In this document: piece after piece, positions 1-8,411 of the stretch
Numbering within the stretch: position 1 is the first letter of the stretch
How the letters are laid out: the number at the start of each line of letters is the position of its first letter
Assembly (NCBI RefSeq): GCF_029892425.1
Contig: NZ_JARXWB010000003.1
Coordinates: 372,001-436,000 of the forward strand
Reading direction: 5' to 3'
DNA: 64,000 nt
DNA from: Bradyrhizobium sp. BR13661
GTDB taxonomy: Bacteria > Pseudomonadota > Alphaproteobacteria > Rhizobiales > Xanthobacteraceae
Notes under the pieces: model-generated
The model's input: the letters and a program-made list of their open reading frames with translations, nothing else
Database searches by the model: none
What the model was told of the DNA's origin: nothing
Made by a program: the position numbers and the translations under genes

Positions 1-659
1 GCCTCGATCCTGTACTTTTCGAGAACCGCGATGGCGTCGGCGCGCGTGGTCATATCGGGCACGGTCGGGCCGGAACCGATCACAGAAAGATCGTCACCAG
101 GAACGTCGGAAATGATCAACGAAACGACCCGGGCAGGAGCCGCTGCGACTGCCAGCTTGCCTCCCTTGATTGCGGACAAGTGCTTGCGTACGCAATTCAT
201 CTCACCGATATGAGCGCCGCTTCTCAGGAGGGAACGGTTGATCGCTTGTTTGTCTTCGAGCGCGATGCCCTCGGCCGGAAGCGCCAATAACGACGAAGCG
301 CCCCCCGACATCAGGCACAGCACAAGATCTTCCGGCGCTAGGCCGCGCACTTTGTCCAGGATGCGCTGAGCGGCCTCAAGTCCCGAAAGATCCGGCACCG
401 GATGTGCTGCCTCGATAACTTCGATCCGTTCGCAAGGCGCCCCGTGCCCATATCGTGTGACTACCAAGCCTTCGAGAGGGCCCTGCCAGTGCTTCTCGAC
501 CGTGGACGCCATGGCCGCTGCGGCTTTGCCGGCTCCAACCACGACGGTTCGGCCCTTCGGCGGTTTCGGCAGAAACCGCGGCAAGCATAGACTTGGAGAA
601 GCCGCCGCCACAGCCGCCTCGAACATGTCATGGAGAACTCTGCGTGGTTCCGAGGCCAT
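1..659 (-). CDS. Glycerate 2-kinase (MOFRL family), partial
   Basis: This is the N-terminal 219 or so residues of a glycerate kinase that phosphorylates D-glycerate with ATP to 2-phosphoglycerate; the 3' end lies outside the window. The frame is open from an ATG at 659 to base 1, and a TAA lies in frame upstream. Visible family features are the glycine-rich GAGKAAAAMA (about 42-51), the block LMSGGASSLLALP (about 116-128), KHLSAIKGGKLA (about 159-170) and SDVPGDD (about 184-190). It sits 51 bases after glxR on the same strand, so it is the last known gene of the gcl-hyi-glxR operon and would carry its product into glycolysis. The C-terminal MOFRL domain cannot be checked here. Confidence 0.9.
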   Translation of the reverse strand, partial: MASEPRRVLHDMFEAAVAAASPSLCLPRFLPKPPKGRTVVVGAGKAAAAMASTVEKHWQGPLEGLVVTRYGHGAPCERIEVIEAAHPVPDLSGLEAAQRILDKVRGLAPEDLVLCLMSGGASSLLALPAEGIALEDKQAINRSLLRSGAHIGEMNCVRKHLSAIKGGKLAVAAAPARVVSLIISDVPGDDLSVIGSGPTVPDMTTRADAIAVLEKYRIE

Positions 660-710
660 CCAGTCTTCCCTGAGAAGCCAGTTCAGTTGACCGTCCGTGG
701 ATATCGAACC

Positions 711-1607
711 TTAGCTCCTTACGTCGGCGCCGATTTCGAAATTCGCCATGATTTCGAGCGCGCGAACCATGGCCGAGTGATCCCACGTCTTGCCACCATG
801 AGATACGCAGGCGTTGAAAAGTTCCTGCGCCATCGACGTGTTGGGCAGTGAGATGCCGAGAGCCTTGGCTCCCTGCAGGGCCAGATTGAGGTCCTTCTGA
901 TGCAATTCAATCCGGAAGCCCGGATCAAAGGTGCGCTTCACCATTCGATCGCCATGTACCTCGAGAATCTTGGACGATGCAAACCCGCCCATCAACGCCT
1001 GACGAACTCTCGCGGGATCCGCGCCGGCTTTCGCCGCGAACAGCAATGCCTCCGCGACGGCTTCGATATTCAGGGCAACGATAATCTGGTTGGCAACTTT
1101 AGTTGTCTGACCGTCGCCATTTCCGCCGATCAAGGTGATGTTCTTTCCTATCGTCTCAAACATTGACTTCAGCGAGTTGAACGCGCTCTCCGGACCACCC
1201 ACCATTATGGTCAATGTGGCGGCCTTCGCTCCGACCTCGCCGCCGGAGACCGGTGCATCGAGATAATCGCAACCGTGATCATTGATCTTCTGGGCGAATA
1301 CCTTGGTCTCGATTGGCGAGATCGAGCTCATATCAACCACGATCTTGCCCTTCGACAGCCCCTCCGCGACGCCGTCCGGTCCAAACAATACCGCGGAGAC
1401 ATGCGGCGTATCGGGCACCATGATGATGATAACCTCAGATTGGCGGGCGACTTCCTTTCCGCTTGTGCACTTGACACCGCCAGCGGCGATTAGTTCCGGC
1501 GGCACCACAGCCACGTCGTGCAGAAACAGCTTGTGCCCGGCATCTTGAAGATGCTTGGCCATGTGACGCCCCATGATTCCGAGGCCGATAAATCCGATGT
1601 TTGCCAT
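711..1607 (-). CDS. glxR: 2-hydroxy-3-oxopropionate reductase (tartronate semialdehyde reductase)
   Basis: A 298-residue beta-hydroxyacid dehydrogenase that reduces tartronate semialdehyde to D-glycerate with NAD(P)H. The Rossmann motif GFIGLGIMG is at the N-terminus, the substrate motif DAPVSGGEVGA follows near residue 120, and the catalytic lysine lies in KVANQI near residue 170. The open frame extends 21 codons further upstream, but the ATG at 1607 has a good GGAAG ribosome site and begins directly with MANIGFIG, as is usual in the family. It follows hyi closely in the glyoxylate operon. GarR and other beta-hydroxyacid dehydrogenases are close relatives; the neighbours favour the glyoxylate role. 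Confidence 0.93.
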   Translation of the reverse strand: MANIGFIGLGIMGRHMAKHLQDAGHKLFLHDVAVVPPELIAAGGVKCTSGKEVARQSEVIIIMVPDTPHVSAVLFGPDGVAEGLSKGKIVVDMSSISPIETKVFAQKINDHGCDYLDAPVSGGEVGAKAATLTIMVGGPESAFNSLKSMFETIGKNITLIGGNGDGQTTKVANQIIVALNIEAVAEALLFAAKAGADPARVRQALMGGFASSKILEVHGDRMVKRTFDPGFRIELHQKDLNLALQGAKALGISLPNTSMAQELFNACVSHGGKTWDHSAMVRALEIMANFEIGADVRS

Positions 1608-1639
1608 GCGTCGCTTCCTTTGCTCTTGCAGCGTCCTGG

Positions 1640-2425
1640 TTATGAGCGGGCGCCCTGCCCCTCGCGCCAAGAGAGGCCTGCGCTGGTCGTTGTCAACGGC
1701 TTGTATTCGCAGCCGATCCAGCCGCCGTAGCCCAGGCGCTCCAGAAATCCAAAAAGGTATGGATAGTTGATTTCGCCAGTGCCGGGCTCGTTGCGACCGG
1801 GATTGTCGGCCAACTGGATATGGCCGATCCGCGGCAGCAAACGTTCCATCGTCCTGGCAAGTTCCCCCTCCATCCGCTGCATATGGTAGATATCGTATTG
1901 GAGTTTGAGATTATCGGAACCGACCTCGTCGAACAGGGCGACGGCTTGTGCAGATCCGTTGAGGAAAAAACCCGGTATGTCATAAGTGTTGATGGGTTCT
2001 GCGATCAGCAGAACGTCCGCAGCCTTTAGTTTGGTTGCTGCAAACCGCAGGTTTTCCACGAGCGTGCGTCGCGCAGCGGCGACATCCAGTCCATTCGGAA
2101 CAATACCGGCAAGGCAATTGACCTGCTTGCAACCGAGCGCCAGTGCGTATTCGATCGCCTGTCCGACACCATCCTGAAACTCGCCGACCCGATCGGGATG
2201 GCACCCAATTCCGCGTTCACCTGCTGCCCAGTTGCCGGCAGGCAGATTGAACAGAACCTGAGTCAAGTTGTTCGAACTAAGGAGGTCAGCGATCTCTTCC
2301 TTTGGTACAGCATAAGGAAAGAGATACTCGACACCACGAAAACCTGCTTCGGCGGCTGCAGCAAAGCGTTCCTCAAAAGCCACTTCTGTAAACAACATCG
2401 AAATGTTGGCTGCGAGTTTTGGCAT
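1640..2425 (-). CDS. hyi: Hydroxypyruvate isomerase
   Basis: A 261-residue TIM-barrel isomerase of the Hyi family, which interconverts hydroxypyruvate and tartronate semialdehyde. The N-terminus (MPKLAANISMLFTEV), the metal-site stretch LLIAEPINTYDIPGFF (about 140-155), QYDIYHMQRMEG and the C-terminal IGCEYKP are characteristic. The length matches the family (about 258). It lies between gcl and glxR on the same strand with short gaps, the usual arrangement of the tartronate semialdehyde pathway. Confidence 0.93.
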   Translation of the reverse strand: MPKLAANISMLFTEVAFEERFAAAAEAGFRGVEYLFPYAVPKEEIADLLSSNNLTQVLFNLPAGNWAAGERGIGCHPDRVGEFQDGVGQAIEYALALGCKQVNCLAGIVPNGLDVAAARRTLVENLRFAATKLKAADVLLIAEPINTYDIPGFFLNGSAQAVALFDEVGSDNLKLQYDIYHMQRMEGELARTMERLLPRIGHIQLADNPGRNEPGTGEINYPYLFGFLERLGYGGWIGCEYKPLTTTSAGLSWREGQGARS

Positions 2426-2477
2426 GCTATTCTACTCAAAGAGTGACGTTTCTGCGAGGTCGATCGGCATTCGAAGG

Positions 2478-4292
2478 CTATTGAACTGCTACGCCTTGCT
2501 CACCCATGCTGACCCAACCATTTTCGATGGTAAGCCCCGGATCGAGACACAGAATTTCCTCGAATTCGTTGACCCCGTTAACCTCTGTGCCCATCGCGAT
2601 ATTGGTGACGCGCTCAAGTATGAATTCGATGACAACCGGCACTTGATGCTCTTTCATCAATGCTTCCGCGCGCGCAAACGCGTCCTTGAATTCATTCGGG
2701 CTCTTGACACGCACCGCCTTGCAGCCGAGTCCCTCAGCAACGGCCACGTGGTCCACGCCGTAGCCGGGCACGGTGTCGCTGCCATCTTTCGCGTTGATGT
2801 TCTCGAATGCGAGGCTCACCTCGAAATCCATTTCGAAGCCACGTTGCGCCTGACGGATGAGACCAAGATAGGAGTTGTTCACGACAACATGCAGATACGG
2901 CAGTTTGTGCTGAGCACCAACGGCCAGTTCCTCGACCATGAATTGAAAGTCATAGTCACCGGACAGAGCGACAATCTTGCGATTCGGGTCTGCTGCCCTA
3001 ACGCCGAGTGCTGCCGGAAGCGTCCAGCCGAGCGGCCCTGCCTGACCGCAATTGATCCAGTTGCGCGGCTTGTACACATGGAGGAACTGCGCTCCCGCAA
3101 TTTGCGACAACCCGATGGTGGTGACGTAACAAGTATCGCGGTCGAAATGCCCATTCATCTCCTCGTAAACGCGTTGAGGCTTTAGAGGGACTTGATCGAA
3201 ATGGGACTTGCGAAGCATGTGGCGTTTCCGGTGCTCGCACTCTTTCGCCCACGCGCTGCGGTCCTTGAGCTTTCCAGTACGCTTGCGCTCAGCGGCGATT
3301 TCGACGAACAGTTCAAGCGCCGCCCCCGCGTCAGAGACAATGCCGAAGTCTGGCGGAAATACCCGACCGATCTGCGTCGGTTCGATGTCGACGTGAACGA
3401 ATTTGCGCCCCTTTGTATAGGTCTCGATGGAGCCGGTATGTCGATTGGCCCAGCGATTGCCAATGCCCAAAACAAAATCCGACCGGAGAAAGGTCGCATT
3501 ACCGTAGCGATGGCTGGTCTGGAGGCCTACCATGCCGGCCATCAACGGATGATCGTCCGGAATTGAGCCCCATCCCATGAGCGTTGGCACGACGGGAACG
3601 CCGGTGATTTCGGCGAATCGCACCAGAAGATCCGTCGCCTCGGCATTGATGATTCCGCCGCCGGCGACGATCAACGGTAACTCCGCGTCGTCGAGAAAAT
3701 CCAATGCCCGCTCGATTTGCCTGCGGCTTGCTTTCGGCTGGTGCAGGGGAAGCGGTTCGTATGTTTCATCATCATATTGGATTTCGGCCTGCTGTACGTC
3801 GATCGGCAAGTCGATGAGGACAGGGCCGGGCCGACCCGATCGCATGACATGAAACGCCTGCTGGAACACCATGGGCACAAGCCCCGGCTCGCGGACGGTA
3901 ACGGCCCATTTAGTGACTGGCTTGGCAATCGACTCAATGTCTACGGCCTGAAAGTCTTCCTTATACAATCTCGAACGAGGAGCCTGCCCAGTGATGCAGA
4001 GAATAGGCAGAGAGTCCGCGGCGGCCGTGTAAAGGCCGGTAATCATATCGGTACCTGCGGGACCCGAGGTCCCGATACAGACGCCAACGTTTCCGTGACG
4101 CGCCCTCGTGTAACCGTCGGCCATATGAGAAGCGCCTTCGACATGGCGTGCGAGAATATGGCGGATCGATCCCCGCGCCTTCATCGCCGAATAGAATGGA
4201 TTGATCGCTGCGCCTGGCACGCCGAAAGCGCATTTGATGCCTTCTTTTTCCAAAACTCGGACCGCGGCATCAACAGCACGCATCTTGGGCAT
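2478..4292 (-). CDS. gcl: Glyoxylate carboligase (tartronate semialdehyde synthase)
   Basis: A 604-residue thiamine diphosphate enzyme that condenses two glyoxylate molecules to tartronate semialdehyde with loss of CO2. It is similar to E. coli Gcl along its whole length. The segment [17 protein letters not shown] carries valine where most ThDP enzymes have the activating glutamate, a known hallmark of Gcl. The ThDP/Mg segment is SGDYDFQF followed by VNNSYLGLI. The frame opens at 4307, but the ATG at 4292 ([10 protein letters not shown]) has GGGAG at the right distance and matches the known N-terminus. It is the first gene of the gcl-hyi-glxR-kinase operon, behind a 230-base leader that contains the putative IclR operator. 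Confidence 0.97.
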   Translation of the reverse strand: MPKMRAVDAAVRVLEKEGIKCAFGVPGAAINPFYSAMKARGSIRHILARHVEGASHMADGYTRARHGNVGVCIGTSGPAGTDMITGLYTAAADSLPILCITGQAPRSRLYKEDFQAVDIESIAKPVTKWAVTVREPGLVPMVFQQAFHVMRSGRPGPVLIDLPIDVQQAEIQYDDETYEPLPLHQPKASRRQIERALDFLDDAELPLIVAGGGIINAEATDLLVRFAEITGVPVVPTLMGWGSIPDDHPLMAGMVGLQTSHRYGNATFLRSDFVLGIGNRWANRHTGSIETYTKGRKFVHVDIEPTQIGRVFPPDFGIVSDAGAALELFVEIAAERKRTGKLKDRSAWAKECEHRKRHMLRKSHFDQVPLKPQRVYEEMNGHFDRDTCYVTTIGLSQIAGAQFLHVYKPRNWINCGQAGPLGWTLPAALGVRAADPNRKIVALSGDYDFQFMVEELAVGAQHKLPYLHVVVNNSYLGLIRQAQRGFEMDFEVSLAFENINAKDGSDTVPGYGVDHVAVAEGLGCKAVRVKSPNEFKDAFARAEALMKEHQVPVVIEFILERVTNIAMGTEVNGVNEFEEILCLDPGLTIENGWVSMGEQGVAVQ

Positions 4293-4368
4293 CACGTCTT
4301 CTCCCACATAGTCTTCTGTATTTGCGGGAGAAGGTTACCAAAGCGGCCCTGAATCGCTACGACGTTGC

Positions 4369-4396
4369 AATTCTTTTTCACTGAGCGGAAAGCGCT
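4369..4396 (-). promoter_or_regulatory. Putative IclR-type operator before gcl
   Basis: On the plus strand this 28-base element starts with AATTCTTTTTCA and ends with GGAAAGCGCT. It lies about 77 bases upstream of the gcl start. A near copy (12/12 in the first block, then one gap and a few changes) occurs at 13035-13061 before the permease gene, in the same orientation to its gene. The halves TTTTCAC and GCGGAAA form an imperfect inverted repeat. The adjacent iclR-type gene makes it the likely binding protein; that link is inference. Confidence 0.5.
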
Positions 4397-4522
4397 GGGA
4401 AAGGCTTGAATTGATAATGGGTTGAGAGATTTTCAGATTGGAAAATACGTTGCCGATTTACCGTCATTTGCGCGACAGGGTAACGTCTTTGCAATCGCCC
4501 TGACGACGGCCGCCTTCGTCTC

Positions 4523-5338
4523 TCAGGAATTGCCAAAGCTTGACGGCCGCTTGCCGCCAAGCGCATCCGTAATTTCAGCCGCGACTTCGGCGACGATCGG
4601 GCCAAGACTGATCAGTCGCTCGTCCGTAATGCGAGCGATCGGCGCGGACACCGAGATCGAGGCCAAGGCTTCCCCGTATTCATTATACACCACAGCAGCG
4701 ACGCATCTAAGTCCGATGGAGTACTCCTCATTGTCGAGTGCATATCCCTGTACCCGAATACGCTGTAGTTCCTCGCGCAACTCGCCGGCCCGTATGATCG
4801 AACTCGGCGTGACACGTCGCATACCATGCTTCTGAATTAAGGCCGAAACGTCGTCATTGGAGTAAGTCGCCATTATCGACTTGCCCAACCCGGAAGACGT
4901 CATGGGCGCGCGGCCGCCCGCACGGGTGATGGCCCTTACGATTTCCCGGCTCTCTACTTGCACGAGGACGACGATCTCGCCCTCATCTGCGACGGCAAGA
5001 TTGACCGTTTCTCGCGTCTGGTCGCGCAGTCGCCGCAAGAACGGCAGCGTTTGCGCCACGAAATTTCTGCGACGCACGAACGCCGAGCCGACGGAAAAAC
5101 TCTGTCTACCGACGTGCCACATTCCGTCCGACTGATCGAATTGAACGAAACGTCGCTGCTCCATCGTCGTTAGGAGGCGATGTACCGTCGAGGGCGACAG
5201 GCCAGCACGCTCAGCGAGGTCGCTGAGCCGATAACCCTCTTCGTCTTCGGCGAGCAACTCCAGCAAGTTCAACGCACGGGTCACCGATTGAACAAATCCG
5301 TCCTTTTCAGTGCCGTCCTCGCGATCAGTCTTCGACAT
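4523..5338 (-). CDS. IclR-family transcriptional regulator
   Basis: A 271-residue regulator with an N-terminal winged helix (about 15-75: VTRALNLLELLAEDEEG, then LAERAGLSPSTVHRLLTTME) and a C-terminal IclR effector domain containing APMTSSGLGKSIMA, GYALDNEEYSIGLRCVAAVV and ASISVSAP. The pattern GxxxDxEEyxxGxxCvAapv is the classical effector-pocket signature. It sits between the E3 gene and the gcl operon, all on one strand, so it probably senses glyoxylate or a related acid and controls both flanking operons. The effector cannot be read from the sequence. Confidence 0.9.
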   Translation of the reverse strand: MSKTDREDGTEKDGFVQSVTRALNLLELLAEDEEGYRLSDLAERAGLSPSTVHRLLTTMEQRRFVQFDQSDGMWHVGRQSFSVGSAFVRRRNFVAQTLPFLRRLRDQTRETVNLAVADEGEIVVLVQVESREIVRAITRAGGRAPMTSSGLGKSIMATYSNDDVSALIQKHGMRRVTPSSIIRAGELREELQRIRVQGYALDNEEYSIGLRCVAAVVYNEYGEALASISVSAPIARITDERLISLGPIVAEVAAEITDALGGKRPSSFGNS

Positions 5339-5379
5339 CTGCTAAGCCCTGACGTGAACCGGATATGTTTGCGGATATG

Positions 5380-7125
5380 CTACCTTGCCTGCTTGCGCAA
5401 CGGGGGCAAGTCAGTACAAGTACCTTCGAATACTTCCGCAGCCATGCCGATCGATTCACCTAGGGTCGGATGCGGATGGATGGTTTTTCCAATGTCGTGC
5501 GGTTCGCACCCCATTTCGATGGCAAGGCAAATTTCACTTATCAGGTCCCCGGCGTGCGTACCAACAATACCACCACCAACAATGCGATGGGTATCCTCAT
5601 CGAACAGGAGTTTCGTGAAACCTTCATCGCGCCCGTTGGCGATGGCTCGGCCTGACGCCACCCAGGGAAACACTGCCTTGCGGAACTTAACGCCCTTCGC
5701 GACGGCCTGCTCTTCGGTGAGCCCCGCCCACGCGATCTCGGGATCGGTATAAGCGACAGAAGGAATCTGCCGAGCGTCGAACGAACTCTTCACGCCGGCC
5801 GCAGCTTCCGCTGCCACGTGACCTTCATGCACGGCTTTATGCGCGAGCATCGGTTGACCGACCAGATCGCCGATCGCGAAGATATGGGCGACATTGGTCC
5901 GCATCTGCCGATCGACATTTATGAATCCCCGGTCTGCGACAATGACTCCGGCGTTTTCGGCGCCTATCCAGCAGCCATTCGAGGTGCGGCCGACCGCAAC
6001 CAGTACCATGTCGTACCGCTGCGCGCCGTCAGGGGCTCCCGTACCCTCGAAGCATACGTAGACCCCATCTTTTTTTGCTTCGACACTGACGGTCTCGGTT
6101 CCTAGCATGACTCGGTCAAAGCGGGGCGTGTTCTTTTTCTCCCAGACCTTCACCAGATCGCGGTCGGCGCCCGGCATCAGGCCGGTCAGCCTCTCAACGA
6201 CGTCTATGCGGCTGCCGAGCGTAGAATAAACCGTCGCCATTTCAAGGCCTATAATACCGCCTCCGATCACGAGCATCTTTGCGGGGATCTGGCGCAGTTC
6301 CAGAGCTCCGGACGAGTCTACGATGCGTGGGTCATCGGGGATGAACGGCAGCTTCATCGCCTCAGACCCGGCGGCAATGATGGCCTTTTCGAAGCGGATA
6401 GTCTTGCTACCCGACCCGTCGGATAACGCGACCTCCATATGCCGATGATCGAGAAAGCGGCCCGTACCGCAAAAAACATTTACCTTCCGGGCTTTAGCCA
6501 TAGCCGCGAGGCCGCCCGTCAGTCTGCCGACGACTCTGTCCTTGTGGGAACGTAGAGCGTCAAGCGCGATTCTGGGCGGCCCGAAGCTGATTCCGTGTCC
6601 GGCTAGTGCCGCCGCCTCATCGATGATAGCGGCGGTGTGCAGCAGAGCCTTCGAAGGAATACATCCAACGTTAAGGCAGACACCCCCCAGGGTCGGATTG
6701 CGCTCGACAATTACCGTGTCCAATCCGAGGTCGGCGGCACGGAAGGCTGCAGAATAGCCGCCAGGGCCGGCACCAAGCACCACGACCTGGCAGACAATAT
6801 CAGCATCGCGATCAAGCGTGGCGACTTCTGGCGTCGATGACAGCGAAGCCGCCGATCGTACGGCTGCGGGGATGGGAGTATCGGCAGCTGCGTCCACCTC
6901 CATCATGGCAATCAACGCGCCTTGGCTGACCTTGTCGCCGGCTTTTATCCTGACCTCCGTGATGCGTCCGCCGTTAGGGGCCGGAACTTCCATGGTCGCC
7001 TTATCGCTTTCGAGCGTGATCAAGGGGGCTTCCGCCTCGAGAAGTTGGCCCGGTTGTACATGCACCTCGATGACGACGACATTTTCAAAGTCACCGATGT
7101 CGGGGACACGGATCTCAACGCTCAT
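5380..7125 (-). CDS. lpdA: Dihydrolipoamide dehydrogenase with N-terminal lipoyl domain
   Basis: A 581-residue E3 subunit that reoxidises dihydrolipoamide with NAD+. Residues 1-80 form a lipoyl domain with the lysine motif ESDKATMEVPAP. Then come the FAD fold (VVLGAGPGGYSAAFRAADLG), the redox disulfide CLNVGC, the NAD fold (IGGGIIGLEMA) and the dimer-interface motif HPHPTLGES with the active-site histidine. It follows the E2 gene by 21 bases, so it belongs to the pyruvate dehydrogenase operon. Lipoyl-E3 fusions are known in betaproteobacterial-type PDH operons, where E1 is the AceE type as here. Confidence 0.95.
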   Translation of the reverse strand: MSVEIRVPDIGDFENVVVIEVHVQPGQLLEAEAPLITLESDKATMEVPAPNGGRITEVRIKAGDKVSQGALIAMMEVDAAADTPIPAAVRSAASLSSTPEVATLDRDADIVCQVVVLGAGPGGYSAAFRAADLGLDTVIVERNPTLGGVCLNVGCIPSKALLHTAAIIDEAAALAGHGISFGPPRIALDALRSHKDRVVGRLTGGLAAMAKARKVNVFCGTGRFLDHRHMEVALSDGSGSKTIRFEKAIIAAGSEAMKLPFIPDDPRIVDSSGALELRQIPAKMLVIGGGIIGLEMATVYSTLGSRIDVVERLTGLMPGADRDLVKVWEKKNTPRFDRVMLGTETVSVEAKKDGVYVCFEGTGAPDGAQRYDMVLVAVGRTSNGCWIGAENAGVIVADRGFINVDRQMRTNVAHIFAIGDLVGQPMLAHKAVHEGHVAAEAAAGVKSSFDARQIPSVAYTDPEIAWAGLTEEQAVAKGVKFRKAVFPWVASGRAIANGRDEGFTKLLFDEDTHRIVGGGIVGTHAGDLISEICLAIEMGCEPHDIGKTIHPHPTLGESIGMAAEVFEGTCTDLPPLRKQAR

Positions 7126-7146
7126 TGGCCTTCTCCTGACGGCTCG

Positions 7147-8400
7147 TTAAAGGATCAGCTGGCGGACATCTGCCAAAATATCGGCCAGCCGCCGCGCGAA
7201 ACGAGCCGCAAGGGCACCGTCGATTACGCGATGATCGTAGGAAAGGCACAGGGGTAGCATCAGGCGCGGTTGAAACACCTGGCCGTCCCACATCGGCTTC
7301 ATTGCGGCGCGTACGACACCGAGAATAGCAATCTCCGGTGCATTCACGATGGGCGTGAAACTCGTGCCGCCGATCCCTCCGAGGCTGGAGATCGAAAACG
7401 TTGCTCCCTGGATGTCGGCGGGTGCTATCTTGCCGTCACGCATCCTCTGGGACAAAGATGCTAGTTCCAGGCAAAGCTCGACAATGCCTTTATGATCAAC
7501 GTCCCTGATGACCGGCACGACGAGGCCATCGGGCGTATCGACAGCGACACCGATATGATAATAGCGCTTCAGGATCAGGGTATCCTTGCTTGGTGACGGC
7601 GACGCATTGAACTCGGGGTGCTCTTTGAGAACGACGACGCAAGCTTTCAACAGAAACGCAAGAAGGGTTACGCGATAGCCCTTCTCCTTGGCGGCCGCAT
7701 CGAGCATTTTCCGGTAGGCTTCGATGTCGGTGATATCGGCCTCATCCGCGTGGGTGACGTGAGGAATATTGAGCCACGCCCGGTGAAGGTGCGGTCCCGA
7801 CAGCTTCTTCAGCCGAGATAACGGCTTTGTCTCAATCGAACCGAACTTGGCGAAGTCCTGCGCCGGTATCTCTGGAATACCGGCCGTCCCCGCGACCGCT
7901 GCGCTTCCACCGCTTGTGGCGCCCTTGACGTCGTCTTTAGTCACCCGGCCGTGCTCGCCACTTCCCTTGATCCGAGTCAGGTCGATGTCGAGCTCGCGCG
8001 CCAGACGACGAACCGCCGGGCTGGCGTGAACACCAGTAAAATCAAGACGCGAAAGGTTGCGTTCCGAATTGGACGCCGCGATCGTCGATGGCTCCGACTC
8101 GGACCGCTCTTGCTTACTTGCAGCGGGAGTGCTCAGGGCCGATACCACCGAACCGGAAGCTTCGGTGTTTTCCAGCAGTACGAGGGGGGCGCCTTCGCTA
8201 ACCTTGTCGCCGATCTTGACCAGCACCTTCGCAACGCGGCCAGCAAACGGTGCGGGAACTTCCATGGTCGCCTTGTCGCTTTCAAGCGACACTAACGGAT
8301 CGTCGAGCTTGACCTGATCTCCGACCTTCACATGGATTTCAATGACGGGAACGTCCTTGAAGTCACCGATGTCCGGTACAGTTACGGAATTGGTGGACAT
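7147..8400 (-). CDS. aceF: Pyruvate dehydrogenase E2, dihydrolipoamide acetyltransferase
   Basis: A 417-residue acetyltransferase core of the PDH complex with one lipoyl domain (about 1-80, ESDKATMEVPAP), a linker, a peripheral-subunit-binding domain (ASPAVRRLARELDIDL, about 125-140) and the catalytic domain ending in the active-site motif SYDHRVIDGA. The frame opens at 8415, but the ATG at 8400 has GAGGACC before it and starts MSTNSVTVPDIGDF. The gene almost touches aceE upstream and lpdA downstream. One lipoyl domain is at the low end for AceF; the extra lipoyl domain on E3 may compensate. Confidence 0.94.
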   Translation of the reverse strand: MSTNSVTVPDIGDFKDVPVIEIHVKVGDQVKLDDPLVSLESDKATMEVPAPFAGRVAKVLVKIGDKVSEGAPLVLLENTEASGSVVSALSTPAASKQERSESEPSTIAASNSERNLSRLDFTGVHASPAVRRLARELDIDLTRIKGSGEHGRVTKDDVKGATSGGSAAVAGTAGIPEIPAQDFAKFGSIETKPLSRLKKLSGPHLHRAWLNIPHVTHADEADITDIEAYRKMLDAAAKEKGYRVTLLAFLLKACVVVLKEHPEFNASPSPSKDTLILKRYYHIGVAVDTPDGLVVPVIRDVDHKGIVELCLELASLSQRMRDGKIAPADIQGATFSISSLGGIGGTSFTPIVNAPEIAILGVVRAAMKPMWDGQVFQPRLMLPLCLSYDHRVIDGALAARFARRLADILADVRQLIL

Positions 8401-8411
8401 TGCGCAGGTCC

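Noticed and set aside
2403..4352. Long plus-strand frames antisense to gcl (2403-3185, 3717-4352)
   Set aside because: They mirror the codon pattern of gcl, have no ribosome site and resemble no protein; gcl is certain on the other strand.
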